Made by a program: the position numbers and the translations under genes. The notes beneath the pieces were generated by a model. The model ran no database searches. It was not told the DNA's origin and was given only the letters and a program-made list of their open reading frames with translations. This document shows, one piece after another, positions 25,852-34,782 of a DNA stretch of 64,000 bases. The stretch comes from Clostridiales bacterium (GTDB lineage: Bacteria; Bacillota; Clostridia; Lachnospirales; Lachnospiraceae). The stretch is from positions 50,885 through 114,884 of the forward strand of contig JAAYNV010000055.1 in NCBI GenBank assembly GCA_012520645.1, read 5' to 3'. Position 1 is the stretch's first letter. Each line of letters starts with the position of its first letter.

Positions 25852-26789
25852 GATTTAAGTTCCTCGTCATATATGTCCTTTATCCTGCATTGACCGTTTT
25901 CCTTATGCAATACGACAAAACGTTTGAACAGACGTTTTTTTAAAATATCCTGTAAAAAAAGTCTCCTTTTGATATCCTCAATTCCTTCTCCATGCACCGT
26001 TACCATCAGTCCGATTCCGGAAAGAGCAGCCTGTTTTACTGCTTCCATATCCTCTCTTTCTCCCAATTCATCAATCGCAATAATCTTCGGTGACATGGAA
26101 CGGATCAACAAAAGCATTCCGATGGATTTCGGGCAGGCATCCAGAACGTCGGTACGAATCCCCAGATTATTTTGTGCCCTGCCAAGATATGCCCCTGCCA
26201 GTTCCGAACGCTCGTCCACCACCCCTACTGTCCGTCCTTCCCCATAACGGTTTCCATCGGATACCTGTCGAATCAAATCCCGAAGGACCGTTGTCTTTCC
26301 GCACCCCGGAGGAGAAATCAGCATCACATTCCGAAAATTTCCCCTTTCGTATAGAAATGGCAGGAGACTGTCGGCTGCACCAAACACCTCTCTGGAAATA
26401 CGTATATTCATATAGCTGATGTGTTTGATCGTTCTGATTTTTTCCTTTCCCTCCAAAACAACCTGACCTGCCAGACCGATACGGTGTCCTCCCGGAACCG
26501 TCAAATATCCCTGTCTGATTTCATCCTCATAAGCATAGAGAGAATACTGGCAGACATGATTCAATACTGCCTCCAGTTCTTTCTCACCCATCCGAAAGGC
26601 TCCTTCTGCCTGTTCAGTTAATCTTCCGTCCTTTCGAATAAACCATTCCCTTCTGCCATCCGACAACAGAACCGGTTTTTCATTTCGAAGTCTGATTTCC
26701 TGCAGGCTCTCTACTTTTTGCAGAGCCTCCTGCCACATCTCACGCAGATAATCCGGAAATAATCCCAATATTTCATCCTTCTTTGCCAT
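25836..26789 (-). CDS. spoIIIAA: Stage III sporulation protein AA (ATPase)
   Basis: Cytoplasmic secretion-type ATPase thought to power the SpoIIIA channel, 317 residues. Walker A reads SPPGCGKTTVLRD (about residues 157-169) and Walker B IIAIDELGER. GGAGG lies 7 bases before the ATG. It is the first gene of the operon, behind a sigma-E-like promoter. Confidence 0.93.
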   Translation of the reverse strand: MAKKDEILGLFPDYLREMWQEALQKVESLQEIRLRNEKPVLLSDGRREWFIRKDGRLTEQAEGAFRMGEKELEAVLNHVCQYSLYAYEDEIRQGYLTVPGGHRIGLAGQVVLEGKEKIRTIKHISYMNIRISREVFGAADSLLPFLYERGNFRNVMLISPPGCGKTTVLRDLIRQVSDGNRYGEGRTVGVVDERSELAGAYLGRAQNNLGIRTDVLDACPKSIGMLLLIRSMSPKIIAIDELGEREDMEAVKQAALSGIGLMVTVHGEGIEDIKRRLFLQDILKKRLFKRFVVLHKENGQCRIKDIYDEELKSCLNY

Positions 26790-26838
26790 ACCAGATACCT
26801 CCTCTACTATATCTATGATCCCGACCTTCTCTTATCAC

Positions 26839-26867
26839 AATATATGAGAAGTTGTCCTCATTATGAC
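26839..26867 (-). promoter_or_regulatory. Sigma-E-type promoter of the spoIIIA operon
   Basis: On the minus strand GTCATAAT (26867-26860), a 13-base spacer and CATATATT (26846-26839) match the sporulation sigma-E pattern (about GTCATATT and CATACAAT). It lies 50 bases before spoIIIAA, as expected for this mother-cell operon. Confidence 0.65.
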
Positions 26868-26911
26868 TGTTTTTTTGTATGGAAATAAATACAATTTTTT
26901 TAATATAGGCA

Positions 26912-26940
26912 TAGACATCTATAGAAATTAATGTTATTAT
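26912..26940 (+). promoter_or_regulatory. Promoter of the glycyl-radical protein gene
   Basis: TAGACA (26912-26917), a 17-base spacer and TATTAT (26935-26940) lie 54 bases upstream of the ATG. No Fnr or Rex operator was recognised. Confidence 0.5.
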
Positions 26941-26994
26941 ATATACAAGAAAACAGTAATCATTATCATTATTAATTATTAGGAGGTATACATT

Positions 26995-27240
26995 ATGACA
27001 AATACAAATCAATCACAGGTTAACAACTTAGTCGCATTATTGGACGGATATGCTTCCAAGGGCGGACATCATTTGAATGTAAACGTTCTGAACAGAGACA
27101 TGCTGCTGGATGCACAGAAACATCCTGAGAACTATCCTCAGCTTACAATCCGTGTATCCGGATATGCAGTAAACTTCATTAAACTGACACCGGAACAGCA
27201 AGCAGATGTAATCAGCCGTACTTTCCATGAAGCAATCTAA
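26995..27240 (+). CDS. Free-standing glycyl-radical domain protein (GrcA/YfiD-like)
   Basis: An 81-residue protein that is almost entirely the C-terminal glycyl-radical domain of pyruvate formate-lyase. It has [18 protein letters not shown] followed by the radical motif RVSGYAV with the Gly at residue 56 and the ending [11 protein letters not shown]. In E. coli, GrcA replaces an oxygen-damaged end of pyruvate formate-lyase, so the same repair role is plausible here. AGGAGG lies 8 bases before the ATG. It has its own promoter and terminator and lacks the N-terminal 45 residues of E. coli GrcA. A decayed pfl gene is unlikely because no upstream pfl sequence is present. Confidence 0.88.
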   Translation: MTNTNQSQVNNLVALLDGYASKGGHHLNVNVLNRDMLLDAQKHPENYPQLTIRVSGYAVNFIKLTPEQQADVISRTFHEAI

Positions 27241-27286
27241 GTCCTACTTTTTCTTACCGGATGGATCACCTATGAGACGCCCCATG

Positions 27287-27331
27287 AAAAAAAGCACGGG
27301 AAAGATCTATTTCTTTCCCGCGCTTTTTTTA
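27287..27331. terminator. Bidirectional terminator
   Basis: A stem AAAGCACGGGAAAGA with TTCTTTCCCGCGCTTT flanked by A and T runs serves the glycyl-radical gene on plus and the ABC exporter on minus. Confidence 0.85.
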
Positions 27332-27334
27332 TTT

Positions 27335-29086
27335 TCACGACTGTACAAACTGACTGTTATATAGCTTTGAATAAAAACCGTCCGCCTGAAGCAGCGTTTC
27401 ATGTTTTCCCTGCTCGATAATCTTGCCGTCCTTCATAACCAATATGACATCCGCTTCCCGAATCGTCGAAAGTCTATGTGCTACAATAAAGCTTGTCTTT
27501 CCCTGCATCATTTTGGCAAATGCTTCCTGAATCTTCATTTCTGTTCTGGTATCAATAGAGGAAGTGGCTTCATCCAATATTAACATTGGCGGCAGGCATA
27601 ACATAACGCGTGTTATACACAATAACTGCTTCTGTCCCTGCGACAAATTTCCGCCATCCTCTCCTATATAGGTATCATATCCCTCCGGCAGTCTCTTGAT
27701 AAAGCTGTGTGCATGGGTTGCCATGGCTGCCTTTCTGATTTCCTCGTCTGTCGCATCCGGTCTTCCCATCACAATATTATCCCGAACCGTTCCAGCCTTC
27801 AGCCATGTTTCCTGCAGCACCATTCCATAATTTTCCCGAAGGCTCTTTCTTGTCACATGACGGATATCTTCCTCTTCCACACAGATGCTTCCACTGTCTA
27901 CATCATAAAAACGCATCAGTAAATTAATAACCGTTGTTTTTCCGCATCCTGTCGGACCAACAATTGCTACCCTCTGTCCCGGTTTCACATCCAGAGACAA
28001 ATTTTCAATCAGCTTCCGTTCCGGTGTATAAGAAAATGCCACATCCTTTAACGTCACATGACCTTTGACTTTATTGAGGCTCACTGCATCCTCCGGTTCC
28101 GGAAGCTGTGGCTCTTCTTCAATCAGCTCAAAGATTCTGGACGCACAGGCAAGCGCATTCTGAAGTTCCGTGACTACTCCCGAAATTTCATTGAACGGTT
28201 TTGTATACTGGTTTGCATAACTCAAAAAGCAGGAAAGCTGTCCTACACTGATGCCGCCCTGCATGGCCTTAACCGCCCCGACAATCCCGACTCCGGTATA
28301 GACCAATCCATTTACAAAACGGGTCGATGGATTTGTAATGGAGGAAAAAAAGATTGCCTGAAGAGAACATTTCTCCAGTCTGCCATTGATCTCATCAAAT
28401 CTTGCTAACACCCTTTCCTCCTGCGAAAATGCCTGTACAACCTTCTGGTTTCCAATCATTTCATCAATCAGTGCCGTCTGCTCCGCTCTGGTCTCTGACT
28501 GGAGTTTAAACATTGTAAAGGTCTTTTTTGCAATAAAGGCAGCTACAAACAAAGACAACGGCGTTACTAATACAACCACTGCGGTAATACCCACATCAAT
28601 GGAAAGCATAAATAAAAGTGTACCAAGAATTGTAATGACTCCACTAAAAAACTGCGTAAAGCCCATTAAAAGTCCTTCTGAAAACCGATCCACATCCGCA
28701 ATGACACGACTTACCACTTCTCCTGTCTGGTGGGAATCTACATATTTAAGCGGCAGTATCTCAAGTTTTCCGAATGCTTCTTTTCGTATATCGCGCACCA
28801 CATAATAAGTAATCTTATTATTACAAACATTCATAATCCATTGGGACAGTGCAGTAACACCAATGATCACTGCCATCTTTTTAATCAACACTAGGAGAAC
28901 TGTAAAATCCACCTCTCCTTTTCTGATGATCTGGTCTATAGCAGAGCCTGTCAGCACCGGAATATATAGAGTAGATGCTACAGTCACAACAGCAAGGAAA
29001 AGGGAGATTGCCAGATATCCCCAGTATCTTCTGATATAATGAAGCACTTTTTTCATTGTTTCCTTCTGCCTGTTCCTTCTATCCAT
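27335..29086 (-). CDS. ABC exporter subunit, active-site half
   Basis: Fused membrane and ATPase subunit of about 583 residues. Six membrane helices occupy the first half. The ATPase has Walker A GPTGCGKT, signature LSQGQKQ, Walker B MLILDEATSSID with the catalytic Glu, and H-loop AHRLSTI. It starts at the ATG inside the last codons of the upstream partner (8-base overlap), so the two are made together and most likely form a heterodimer. The substrate is unknown (drug or lipid). Confidence 0.92.
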   Translation of the reverse strand: MDRRNRQKETMKKVLHYIRRYWGYLAISLFLAVVTVASTLYIPVLTGSAIDQIIRKGEVDFTVLLVLIKKMAVIIGVTALSQWIMNVCNNKITYYVVRDIRKEAFGKLEILPLKYVDSHQTGEVVSRVIADVDRFSEGLLMGFTQFFSGVITILGTLLFMLSIDVGITAVVVLVTPLSLFVAAFIAKKTFTMFKLQSETRAEQTALIDEMIGNQKVVQAFSQEERVLARFDEINGRLEKCSLQAIFFSSITNPSTRFVNGLVYTGVGIVGAVKAMQGGISVGQLSCFLSYANQYTKPFNEISGVVTELQNALACASRIFELIEEEPQLPEPEDAVSLNKVKGHVTLKDVAFSYTPERKLIENLSLDVKPGQRVAIVGPTGCGKTTVINLLMRFYDVDSGSICVEEEDIRHVTRKSLRENYGMVLQETWLKAGTVRDNIVMGRPDATDEEIRKAAMATHAHSFIKRLPEGYDTYIGEDGGNLSQGQKQLLCITRVMLCLPPMLILDEATSSIDTRTEMKIQEAFAKMMQGKTSFIVAHRLSTIREADVILVMKDGKIIEQGKHETLLQADGFYSKLYNSQFVQS

Positions 29087-30830
29087 GGCAAGCCACCTCC
29101 TTGGGAAACTGGGAATAGTAAATTTCCTGATAAACACTGCATTCCTTTAATAATTGCTCATGTGTCCCATGACCAGCAATCTTTCCGTCATCCAGTACGA
29201 TAATCTGATCCGCATATTGAATGGAAGCTGCACGCTGGGATACGATAAAAACGGTCGGGCTGCCTTCCATCCCCCGGATGCTCTGTCTGAGTGCCGCATC
29301 CGTAGCAAAATCAAGGGCTGATGCACTGTCATCCAAGATCAATATTTCCGGCTTTCGGACAAGTGCCCTTGCTATAGTCAGTCTCTGCTTCTGCCCACCG
29401 GACAGATTCTTTGCTCCCTGCGTTAATAAAAAATTCAATCCACCGGGCTTCTCTGCCACAAATTCTGCCGCCTGTGCAATGCAAAGTGCCTCATTTAATT
29501 CTTCCTCTGAGGCATTTTCATTTCCCCACAACAAATTTTCCCGGATGCTTCCCTGAAACAAAACCGCCTTCTGCATGACCATGCCGACTTTTCCGCGCAA
29601 CTCTTTTAAGGAATAATCCTTTACATTTCTGCCGTCCACAAGTACTTCTCCCCGGGTAGCATCATAAAACCTCGGAATCAGGTGTACAAACGATGTCTTT
29701 CCCGAACCGGTTCCTCCAATGATTCCGATTGTCTGTCCCTTTTTCACCTGCAGATTAATATTCGAAAGTGATTCCTCTCCTGCATCCTGATAAGTCAGTC
29801 CAACCTGCTTAAATTCTACAGCCACGTCCGAAACCGTCTTCTCTCTGTTCTCAATCTCTTCCCTCTCTTCCATGGAGGATTTCAGTTCAAATACTTTCTC
29901 AATTCTACCTGCACAAGCCATTGCCTTTGTGACCGTAATAATCAGATTTGCCAGTTTTACAAGCTCTATCAGAATCTGAGACATATAATTGACCAAAGCA
30001 ACCACATTTCCCTGTGTTAAAATCCCGCTATCCACGCGGATTGCTCCCACATATAAAAGAGCTATCGTTGCAGCGTTTACAATGACATAGGTGACCGGAT
30101 TCATGAGCGCAGAAATTCTTCCGACAAACATCTGCACTCTGGTCAGAGAATCATTACTGGTAGTAAACCGTTCCTTTTCTTCCTCTTCCATATGAAATGC
30201 CCGGATGACACGGATTCCGGTCAGATTTTCCCGCGTAATACCCAGCACATGATCCAGACCCGCCTGGACCTTTTTATAGAGCGGAATACTGATTAACATA
30301 ATACCAAATACCACAACTGACAAAAGAGGAATGGTAATGACAAAAATAAGTGCCGCTTTTACATCAATCGTAAATGCCATGATCATCGCTCCAAATACAA
30401 TAAATGGAGAACGTAAAAACAGCCGCAGTACCAGATTTACACCCGACTGCACCTGATTGATATCACTGGTCATTCTTGTAATCATCGTCGAAGTCCCAAG
30501 CTTATCCATTTCTGTAAAAGAAAGCTTCTGTATATGGGCAAACAGTGCATGCTTTACCCCTGCGGAAAATCCGACCGCTGCTTTTGCCGCATAAAACTGC
30601 GCTGTAATTGAGCAGATCAACCCGATTACGCCCAGTGCGATCATCAGTCCCCCCATCCGTAATATATAGCCCAAATCCCGGTTCCCGATACCAACATCAA
30701 TAATTGCCGTAACCACTAATGGCACTAACAATTCAAAGGAAGCCTCCAGCATTTTAAAAAGTGGGGCAAGCACGGTTTCCTTTTTATACTTTTTCAAATA
30801 TACCAGTAAACTTTTCAAAACAATAACCAT
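29079..30830 (-). CDS. ABC exporter subunit with degenerate ATP site
   Basis: Partner of the next gene, about 583 residues, six membrane helices then an ATPase. Walker A is GGTGSGKT and the signature LSGGQKQ, but the Walker B region reads ILILDDSASALD, with Asp where the catalytic Glu is usual, and the switch His is Gln (SQRAAS). This matches the non-catalytic half of heterodimeric exporters. AAGGAG nearly touches the ATG at 30830, so the exact start is uncertain; an in-frame TTG at 30818 is an alternative. Confidence 0.9.
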   Translation of the reverse strand: MVIVLKSLLVYLKKYKKETVLAPLFKMLEASFELLVPLVVTAIIDVGIGNRDLGYILRMGGLMIALGVIGLICSITAQFYAAKAAVGFSAGVKHALFAHIQKLSFTEMDKLGTSTMITRMTSDINQVQSGVNLVLRLFLRSPFIVFGAMIMAFTIDVKAALIFVITIPLLSVVVFGIMLISIPLYKKVQAGLDHVLGITRENLTGIRVIRAFHMEEEEKERFTTSNDSLTRVQMFVGRISALMNPVTYVIVNAATIALLYVGAIRVDSGILTQGNVVALVNYMSQILIELVKLANLIITVTKAMACAGRIEKVFELKSSMEEREEIENREKTVSDVAVEFKQVGLTYQDAGEESLSNINLQVKKGQTIGIIGGTGSGKTSFVHLIPRFYDATRGEVLVDGRNVKDYSLKELRGKVGMVMQKAVLFQGSIRENLLWGNENASEEELNEALCIAQAAEFVAEKPGGLNFLLTQGAKNLSGGQKQRLTIARALVRKPEILILDDSASALDFATDAALRQSIRGMEGSPTVFIVSQRAASIQYADQIIVLDDGKIAGHGTHEQLLKECSVYQEIYYSQFPKEVACHG

Positions 30831-30849
30831 ACTCCTTCCATTCAGCTTA

Positions 30850-30892
30850 CAAAAGAGCGGCACCATGAATTGTTATCACGGCACCGCTTCTT
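30850..30892 (-). terminator. Terminator after pnp
   Basis: On the minus strand AGCGGTGCCGTG pairs with CATGGTGCCGCT (some G-U) around 9 bases, then CTTTTG. Confidence 0.65.
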
Positions 30893-30908
30893 TCTCACCT
30901 ATTTCTTA

Positions 30909-32996
30909 TTACTGCTGTGCTACATCCTTCATGGAGAAGCTGATACGTCCCATCTTGTCTTTTCCAAGACATACCACAGTAACCTTATCTCCTAATGTAA
31001 GTACATCTTCTACATGGTTGATCCGCTGCTTTGCAATCTTGGAAATGTGTACCATTCCCTCCTTGCCCGGCGCAAATTCAATAAATGCACCAAACTCCTT
31101 AATGCTGACTACAACACCCTGGAAAATCTGACCTTCCTCAAAGTCTGTTGTAATGATCTTAATCATTTCAACCGCTTTATCCATCATAGCCTTGTCCGTT
31201 CCGCATACGGATACCTTTCCGTCATCGGAAATATCAATTTTAACACCGGTACGGGCAATAATTTCATTGATGGTCTTACCGCGCTGTCCTACCACATCAC
31301 CGATTCTCTCCGGATCGATCTGAATGGAGATGATCTTAGGAGCATACTTTCCAACCGTTGCACGAGGAGCAGAAATCGCCGGTTTCATACAAGTGTCCAT
31401 AATAAACTCTCTGGCTTCACGGCATCTTGCAATGGCGCCTTCCACGATCGGTCTGGTCAGACCATGAATCTTAATATCCATCTGGATGGCTGTAATACCC
31501 TGTATGGTACCGGTTACCTTAAAGTCCATATCACCAAAGAAGTCTTCCAGACCTTGGATATCCGTCAGAAGCACATAGTCATCATCTGTTTCTCCGGTCA
31601 CAAGACCACAGGAAATACCTGCTACCATTTTTTTAATCGGTACACCGGCTGCCATTAAGGACATACAGGAAGCACAGGTAGATGCCATAGATGTCGAACC
31701 GTTGGATTCAAAAGTCTCCGATACGGAACGAATCGCATACGGAAATTCTTCCTCGGTCGGCAGTACCGGAATCAAAGCTCTCTCAGCTAATGCACCATGA
31801 CCGATCTCGCGGCGCCCCGGTCCTCTGGATGGCTTTGTCTCGCCTACCGAATAGGACGGGAAATTGTAGTGGTGCATATAACGCTTGCTCACTTCATTTT
31901 CATCCAGACCGTCAATCTTCTGCACATCGGATAATGGTGCAAGAGTTACTACGTTACAGATCTGTGTCTGTCCACGGGTAAACATGGCAGAACCATGTAC
32001 TCTCGGAATCAGATCAACCTCCGCAGAAAGCGGTCTGATCTGTGTAATCTCGCGTCCGTCCGGTCTCTTATGATCCTTTAAGATCATCTTACGAACCGTC
32101 TTTTTCTCATACTGGTAAACTGCTTCACCGAGCACTGCCAGCCACTCTTCGTTTTCTGCAAAAGCTTCTGCCAGTTTCTCCTCAATGACACGGATATTTT
32201 CCTCTCTTGTCTGCTTGTCATCCGTAAATACAGCAACCTCCATCTCTTCCGGAGTTACTAATTTCTTCATCTCTTCAAACATCTCTGCCGGAATGGCACA
32301 GCTTGTATACGTATGCTTCGGCTTTCCAACCTCTGCCACAATCTGATCAATGAAAGCGATAATCGTCTGGTTAATTTCATGTGCTTTGTAGATTGCTTCG
32401 ATCATCTTTGCCTCCGGTACTTCGTTCGCACCGGCCTCGATCATAATAACCTTTTCTCTGGTAGAAGCAACCGTCAAATTCAAATCTCCGTTTTTCCACT
32501 GCTCCTGAGACGGATTCACAATAAATTCTCCATCTATCATCCCCATCTGTGTCATGGCACACGGACCATCAAACGGAATATCGGAAATGCAGGTTGCGAT
32601 TGCAGCACCTAACATTGCCACTAACTCCGGACGGCATTCCGGATCCACACTCATGACCATGTTATTCAGGGTTACATCATTACGGTAATCCTTCGGAAAC
32701 AGAGGACGCATCGGTCTGTCGATGACACGGCTTGTCAGAATCGCATTCTCAGAAGCCTTTCCCTCTCTCTTATTAAAGCCTCCCGGAATTTTTCCGACTG
32801 CATATAATTTTTCTTCATATTCCACGCTTAACGGGAAGAAATCAATTCCCTCCCTCGGCTTCTCGGAAGCAGTTGCAGTAGACAACACTGTTGTCTCACC
32901 GTACTGCATAAAAGCACAACCGTTTGCCTGTTTGCCGACCTTACCGATCTCTACGCGGAGGGTACGTCCGGCCAGCTCCATTGTAAATGTCTTCAT
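30909..32996 (-). CDS. pnp: Polynucleotide phosphorylase
   Basis: 3'-to-5' phosphorolytic RNase of the degradosome, 695 residues. Two RNase PH domains are separated by a helical part. The C-terminal KH (GQRGKTINEIIARTG) and S1 (GQIFQGVVVSIKEFGAFIEF) domains bind RNA. It follows rpsO with a 184-base gap holding a terminator and a long hairpin (33034-33115), an arrangement recalling the autoregulated pnp leader of E. coli. Confidence 0.97.
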   Translation of the reverse strand: MKTFTMELAGRTLRVEIGKVGKQANGCAFMQYGETTVLSTATASEKPREGIDFFPLSVEYEEKLYAVGKIPGGFNKREGKASENAILTSRVIDRPMRPLFPKDYRNDVTLNNMVMSVDPECRPELVAMLGAAIATCISDIPFDGPCAMTQMGMIDGEFIVNPSQEQWKNGDLNLTVASTREKVIMIEAGANEVPEAKMIEAIYKAHEINQTIIAFIDQIVAEVGKPKHTYTSCAIPAEMFEEMKKLVTPEEMEVAVFTDDKQTREENIRVIEEKLAEAFAENEEWLAVLGEAVYQYEKKTVRKMILKDHKRPDGREITQIRPLSAEVDLIPRVHGSAMFTRGQTQICNVVTLAPLSDVQKIDGLDENEVSKRYMHHYNFPSYSVGETKPSRGPGRREIGHGALAERALIPVLPTEEEFPYAIRSVSETFESNGSTSMASTCASCMSLMAAGVPIKKMVAGISCGLVTGETDDDYVLLTDIQGLEDFFGDMDFKVTGTIQGITAIQMDIKIHGLTRPIVEGAIARCREAREFIMDTCMKPAISAPRATVGKYAPKIISIQIDPERIGDVVGQRGKTINEIIARTGVKIDISDDGKVSVCGTDKAMMDKAVEMIKIITTDFEEGQIFQGVVVSIKEFGAFIEFAPGKEGMVHISKIAKQRINHVEDVLTLGDKVTVVCLGKDKMGRISFSMKDVAQQ

Positions 32997-33033
32997 ATTC
33001 TTTCTCCTTTTCCTGCTAAATAATTATGTTCAA

Positions 33034-33115
33034 CAGGTAGAAGATGCCGAAACTACTGAACAGAGCACGCCTTTCATGCTCTCGTCAGTGGTCTCGGAAA
33101 TATATCCTCTACCTG
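33034..33115 (-). promoter_or_regulatory. Long hairpin in the pnp leader
   Basis: The minus-strand RNA folds into stacked stems: CAGGTAGAGGAT with ATCTTCTACCTG, CCGAGACCACTGA with TCAGTAGTTTCGG (G-U pairs) and AGAGCA with TGCTCT, separated by small bulges. It lies 38 bases upstream of pnp. It resembles an RNase III-type processing site (inference). Confidence 0.65.
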
Positions 33116-33124
33116 ATGCCATCA

Positions 33125-33180
33125 TCAAAACGGTTAAAAAGGCGGAATGCGTATTGCCCTTCCGCCTTTTATTTTTGAAA
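33125..33180 (-). terminator. Terminator after rpsO
   Basis: On the minus strand AAAAGGCGGAA and TTCCGCCTTTTT pair around a 12-base loop with a T run directly after. Some read-through could feed pnp. Confidence 0.8.
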
Positions 33181-33447
33181 TTATTTTCTAATTCCGAGTC
33201 TTTCAATTAACGCACGGTATCTCTCAATATCGGTTTTCTTTAAATAATCAAGTAAACCACGTCTCTGACCTACCATCTTAAGAAGACCTCTTCTGGAATG
33301 ATGATCCTTCTGGTGCTCCTTTAAGTGCTCTGTAAGTTCCTGAATTCTTGCTGTTAATACCGCGATCTGTACTTCCGGTGAACCTGTGTCACCTTCTGTT
33401 CTCGCATACTCTTTGATGATTGCTGCTTTCTTTTCCTTAGAAATCAT
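33181..33447 (-). CDS. rpsO: 30S ribosomal protein S15
   Basis: Small-subunit protein of 88 residues binding 16S rRNA. The conserved [25 protein letters not shown] and the central [21 protein letters not shown] identify it. AGGAGG precedes the ATG at a usual distance. It has a promoter at 33539-33567 and is followed by the pnp leader. Confidence 0.97.
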   Translation of the reverse strand: MISKEKKAAIIKEYARTEGDTGSPEVQIAVLTARIQELTEHLKEHQKDHHSRRGLLKMVGQRRGLLDYLKKTDIERYRALIERLGIRK

Positions 33448-33538
33448 TTCATTTCCTCCTATAATCTTTTCTCACCTTCCACTAAGATACAGGTCGGAGT
33501 TGTCCTGTTTCTGAGTAGAGGCTGATTCATACTTGTAT

Positions 33539-33567
33539 ATTGTAACATATCCCATATCTTCTGTAAA
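33539..33567 (-). promoter_or_regulatory. Promoter of rpsO(-pnp)
   Basis: On the minus strand TTTACA (33567-33562) and TACAAT (33544-33539) are spaced by 17 bases, upstream of rpsO. Confidence 0.6.
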
Positions 33568-33601
33568 TAAAAACTTCTTGCTTCTGTTCTTCTTCACACT
33601 T

Positions 33602-34666
33602 TTAGGGAAGAATTCTGCGCACGGTTGCAGGGGTCCGGTAATACGCATTGGAAATCTTGATACCGGTCCGTGGGCTGCTGGCATGTACGACCTGCCCATT
33701 GCCAATATAGATTGCCACATGATTGATCGTACCATTTTTGGCATAAAAGAACAGATCACCGGGCTGTGCCTCAGAAGCATTGATCTTGGTTCCATAACCT
33801 GCCTGTGCCCTGGATGAGTGCGGCAGAGTGACACCAAACTGTTTATATACACTTAAAACAAATCCCGAACAGTCCGCCCCGTTAGTCAGGCTCACACCAC
33901 CCCATACATAGGGATTTCCTACATATTTTTTTGCAAATTGCACGAGATCAACACGGGTGTTGGATACCCCCTGACCATACATCAGTTCCTTCATACTGAC
34001 TGCAGTCTCTAATTTCTCCTCCACATCCACATATTCCAAAGAAACATATGCCTGCTCGTCATCCAGCATGATTTCTGCCCAGCCATCCAGAAGATTGACC
34101 ACTTCCAATTCCTCTTCAATCGGAACCAACGTAAGAACAATGGAGTCCGTGTTCGGTTCACCACGTACCTTCAAGGTTGTTGTATTGACGGTAGCAATCG
34201 TCGTAACGACTTCTTTTGCCTTAGCCTCCGCTTCCTCTCCGGTATAAAGATAATCCAGGCTAACATACCCTTCCACCTTACCGGACTTGATATGTGCCCA
34301 ACCATCCTTTTCTTCCAGAATCTCACATGCAGTATTCTTTGACATCTTGCCAACCAGTTTCCCATTTTCATTCGGCTCTTCACGGACATTCAAATGATTG
34401 TCCACATGTGCGATGCCAAGATTTGTGTATCCCCAAAGATCCTCCTTTTCATCCACGGTCTCTTCCACTGTCTCCACCGAAAAGAGCTCCGCATCACTGA
34501 TCTTTAACTTCTCGCGATATTCTTCCGGCGTTTTCTCAGCATTCAGTACTGTTTCCACACCGGCTGTTTTAAAATGCAGAATATTCGTCTCTTCCGCAAC
34601 CGCCACACTTCCGGTTAACGCAAGCGCCGCAGCAATAACGAGACTCCTATATATATGCTTTCTCAT
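33602..34666 (-). CDS. Secreted SH3-NlpC/P60 cell-wall endopeptidase
   Basis: Predicted peptidoglycan hydrolase, 354 residues. A signal peptide ends near VAVAEE (about residue 25). Two bacterial SH3-type domains follow, around LNVREEPNENGKLVG and LKVRGEPNTDSIVL, which bind the wall. The C-terminal NlpC/P60 domain has Cys in GADCSGF, His in NHVAIYIG and a third polar residue in VVHASS. It would cut the stem-peptide bonds of peptidoglycan. It is a single gene with a strong promoter overlapped downstream by a WalR-type box (34687-34703). Confidence 0.92.
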   Translation of the reverse strand: MRKHIYRSLVIAAALALTGSVAVAEETNILHFKTAGVETVLNAEKTPEEYREKLKISDAELFSVETVEETVDEKEDLWGYTNLGIAHVDNHLNVREEPNENGKLVGKMSKNTACEILEEKDGWAHIKSGKVEGYVSLDYLYTGEEAEAKAKEVVTTIATVNTTTLKVRGEPNTDSIVLTLVPIEEELEVVNLLDGWAEIMLDDEQAYVSLEYVDVEEKLETAVSMKELMYGQGVSNTRVDLVQFAKKYVGNPYVWGGVSLTNGADCSGFVLSVYKQFGVTLPHSSRAQAGYGTKINASEAQPGDLFFYAKNGTINHVAIYIGNGQVVHASSPRTGIKISNAYYRTPATVRRILP

Positions 34667-34686
34667 CTGTTGTCTCCATCTGATTT

Positions 34687-34703
34687 GTTACAAAATTGTT
34701 ACA
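34687..34703 (-). promoter_or_regulatory. WalR-type binding site
   Basis: On the minus strand TGTAAC, five bases, TGTAAC exactly fits the WalR (YycF) consensus TGTWAH-N5-TGTWAH. It lies just downstream of the -10 element, around the start of transcription. Confidence 0.6.
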
Positions 34704-34709
34704 GATGCT

Positions 34710-34739
34710 ATTATAGACGGTGGTGTCGACATTTGTCAA
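34710..34739 (-). promoter_or_regulatory. Promoter of the NlpC/P60 gene
   Basis: On the minus strand TTGACA (34739-34734) and TATAAT (34715-34710) are both perfect hexamers, with an 18-base spacer. Confidence 0.8.
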
Positions 34740-34782
34740 CCTGATTCATCGTATTTCCACTTTCTTCCTATACCAGTCTAAG

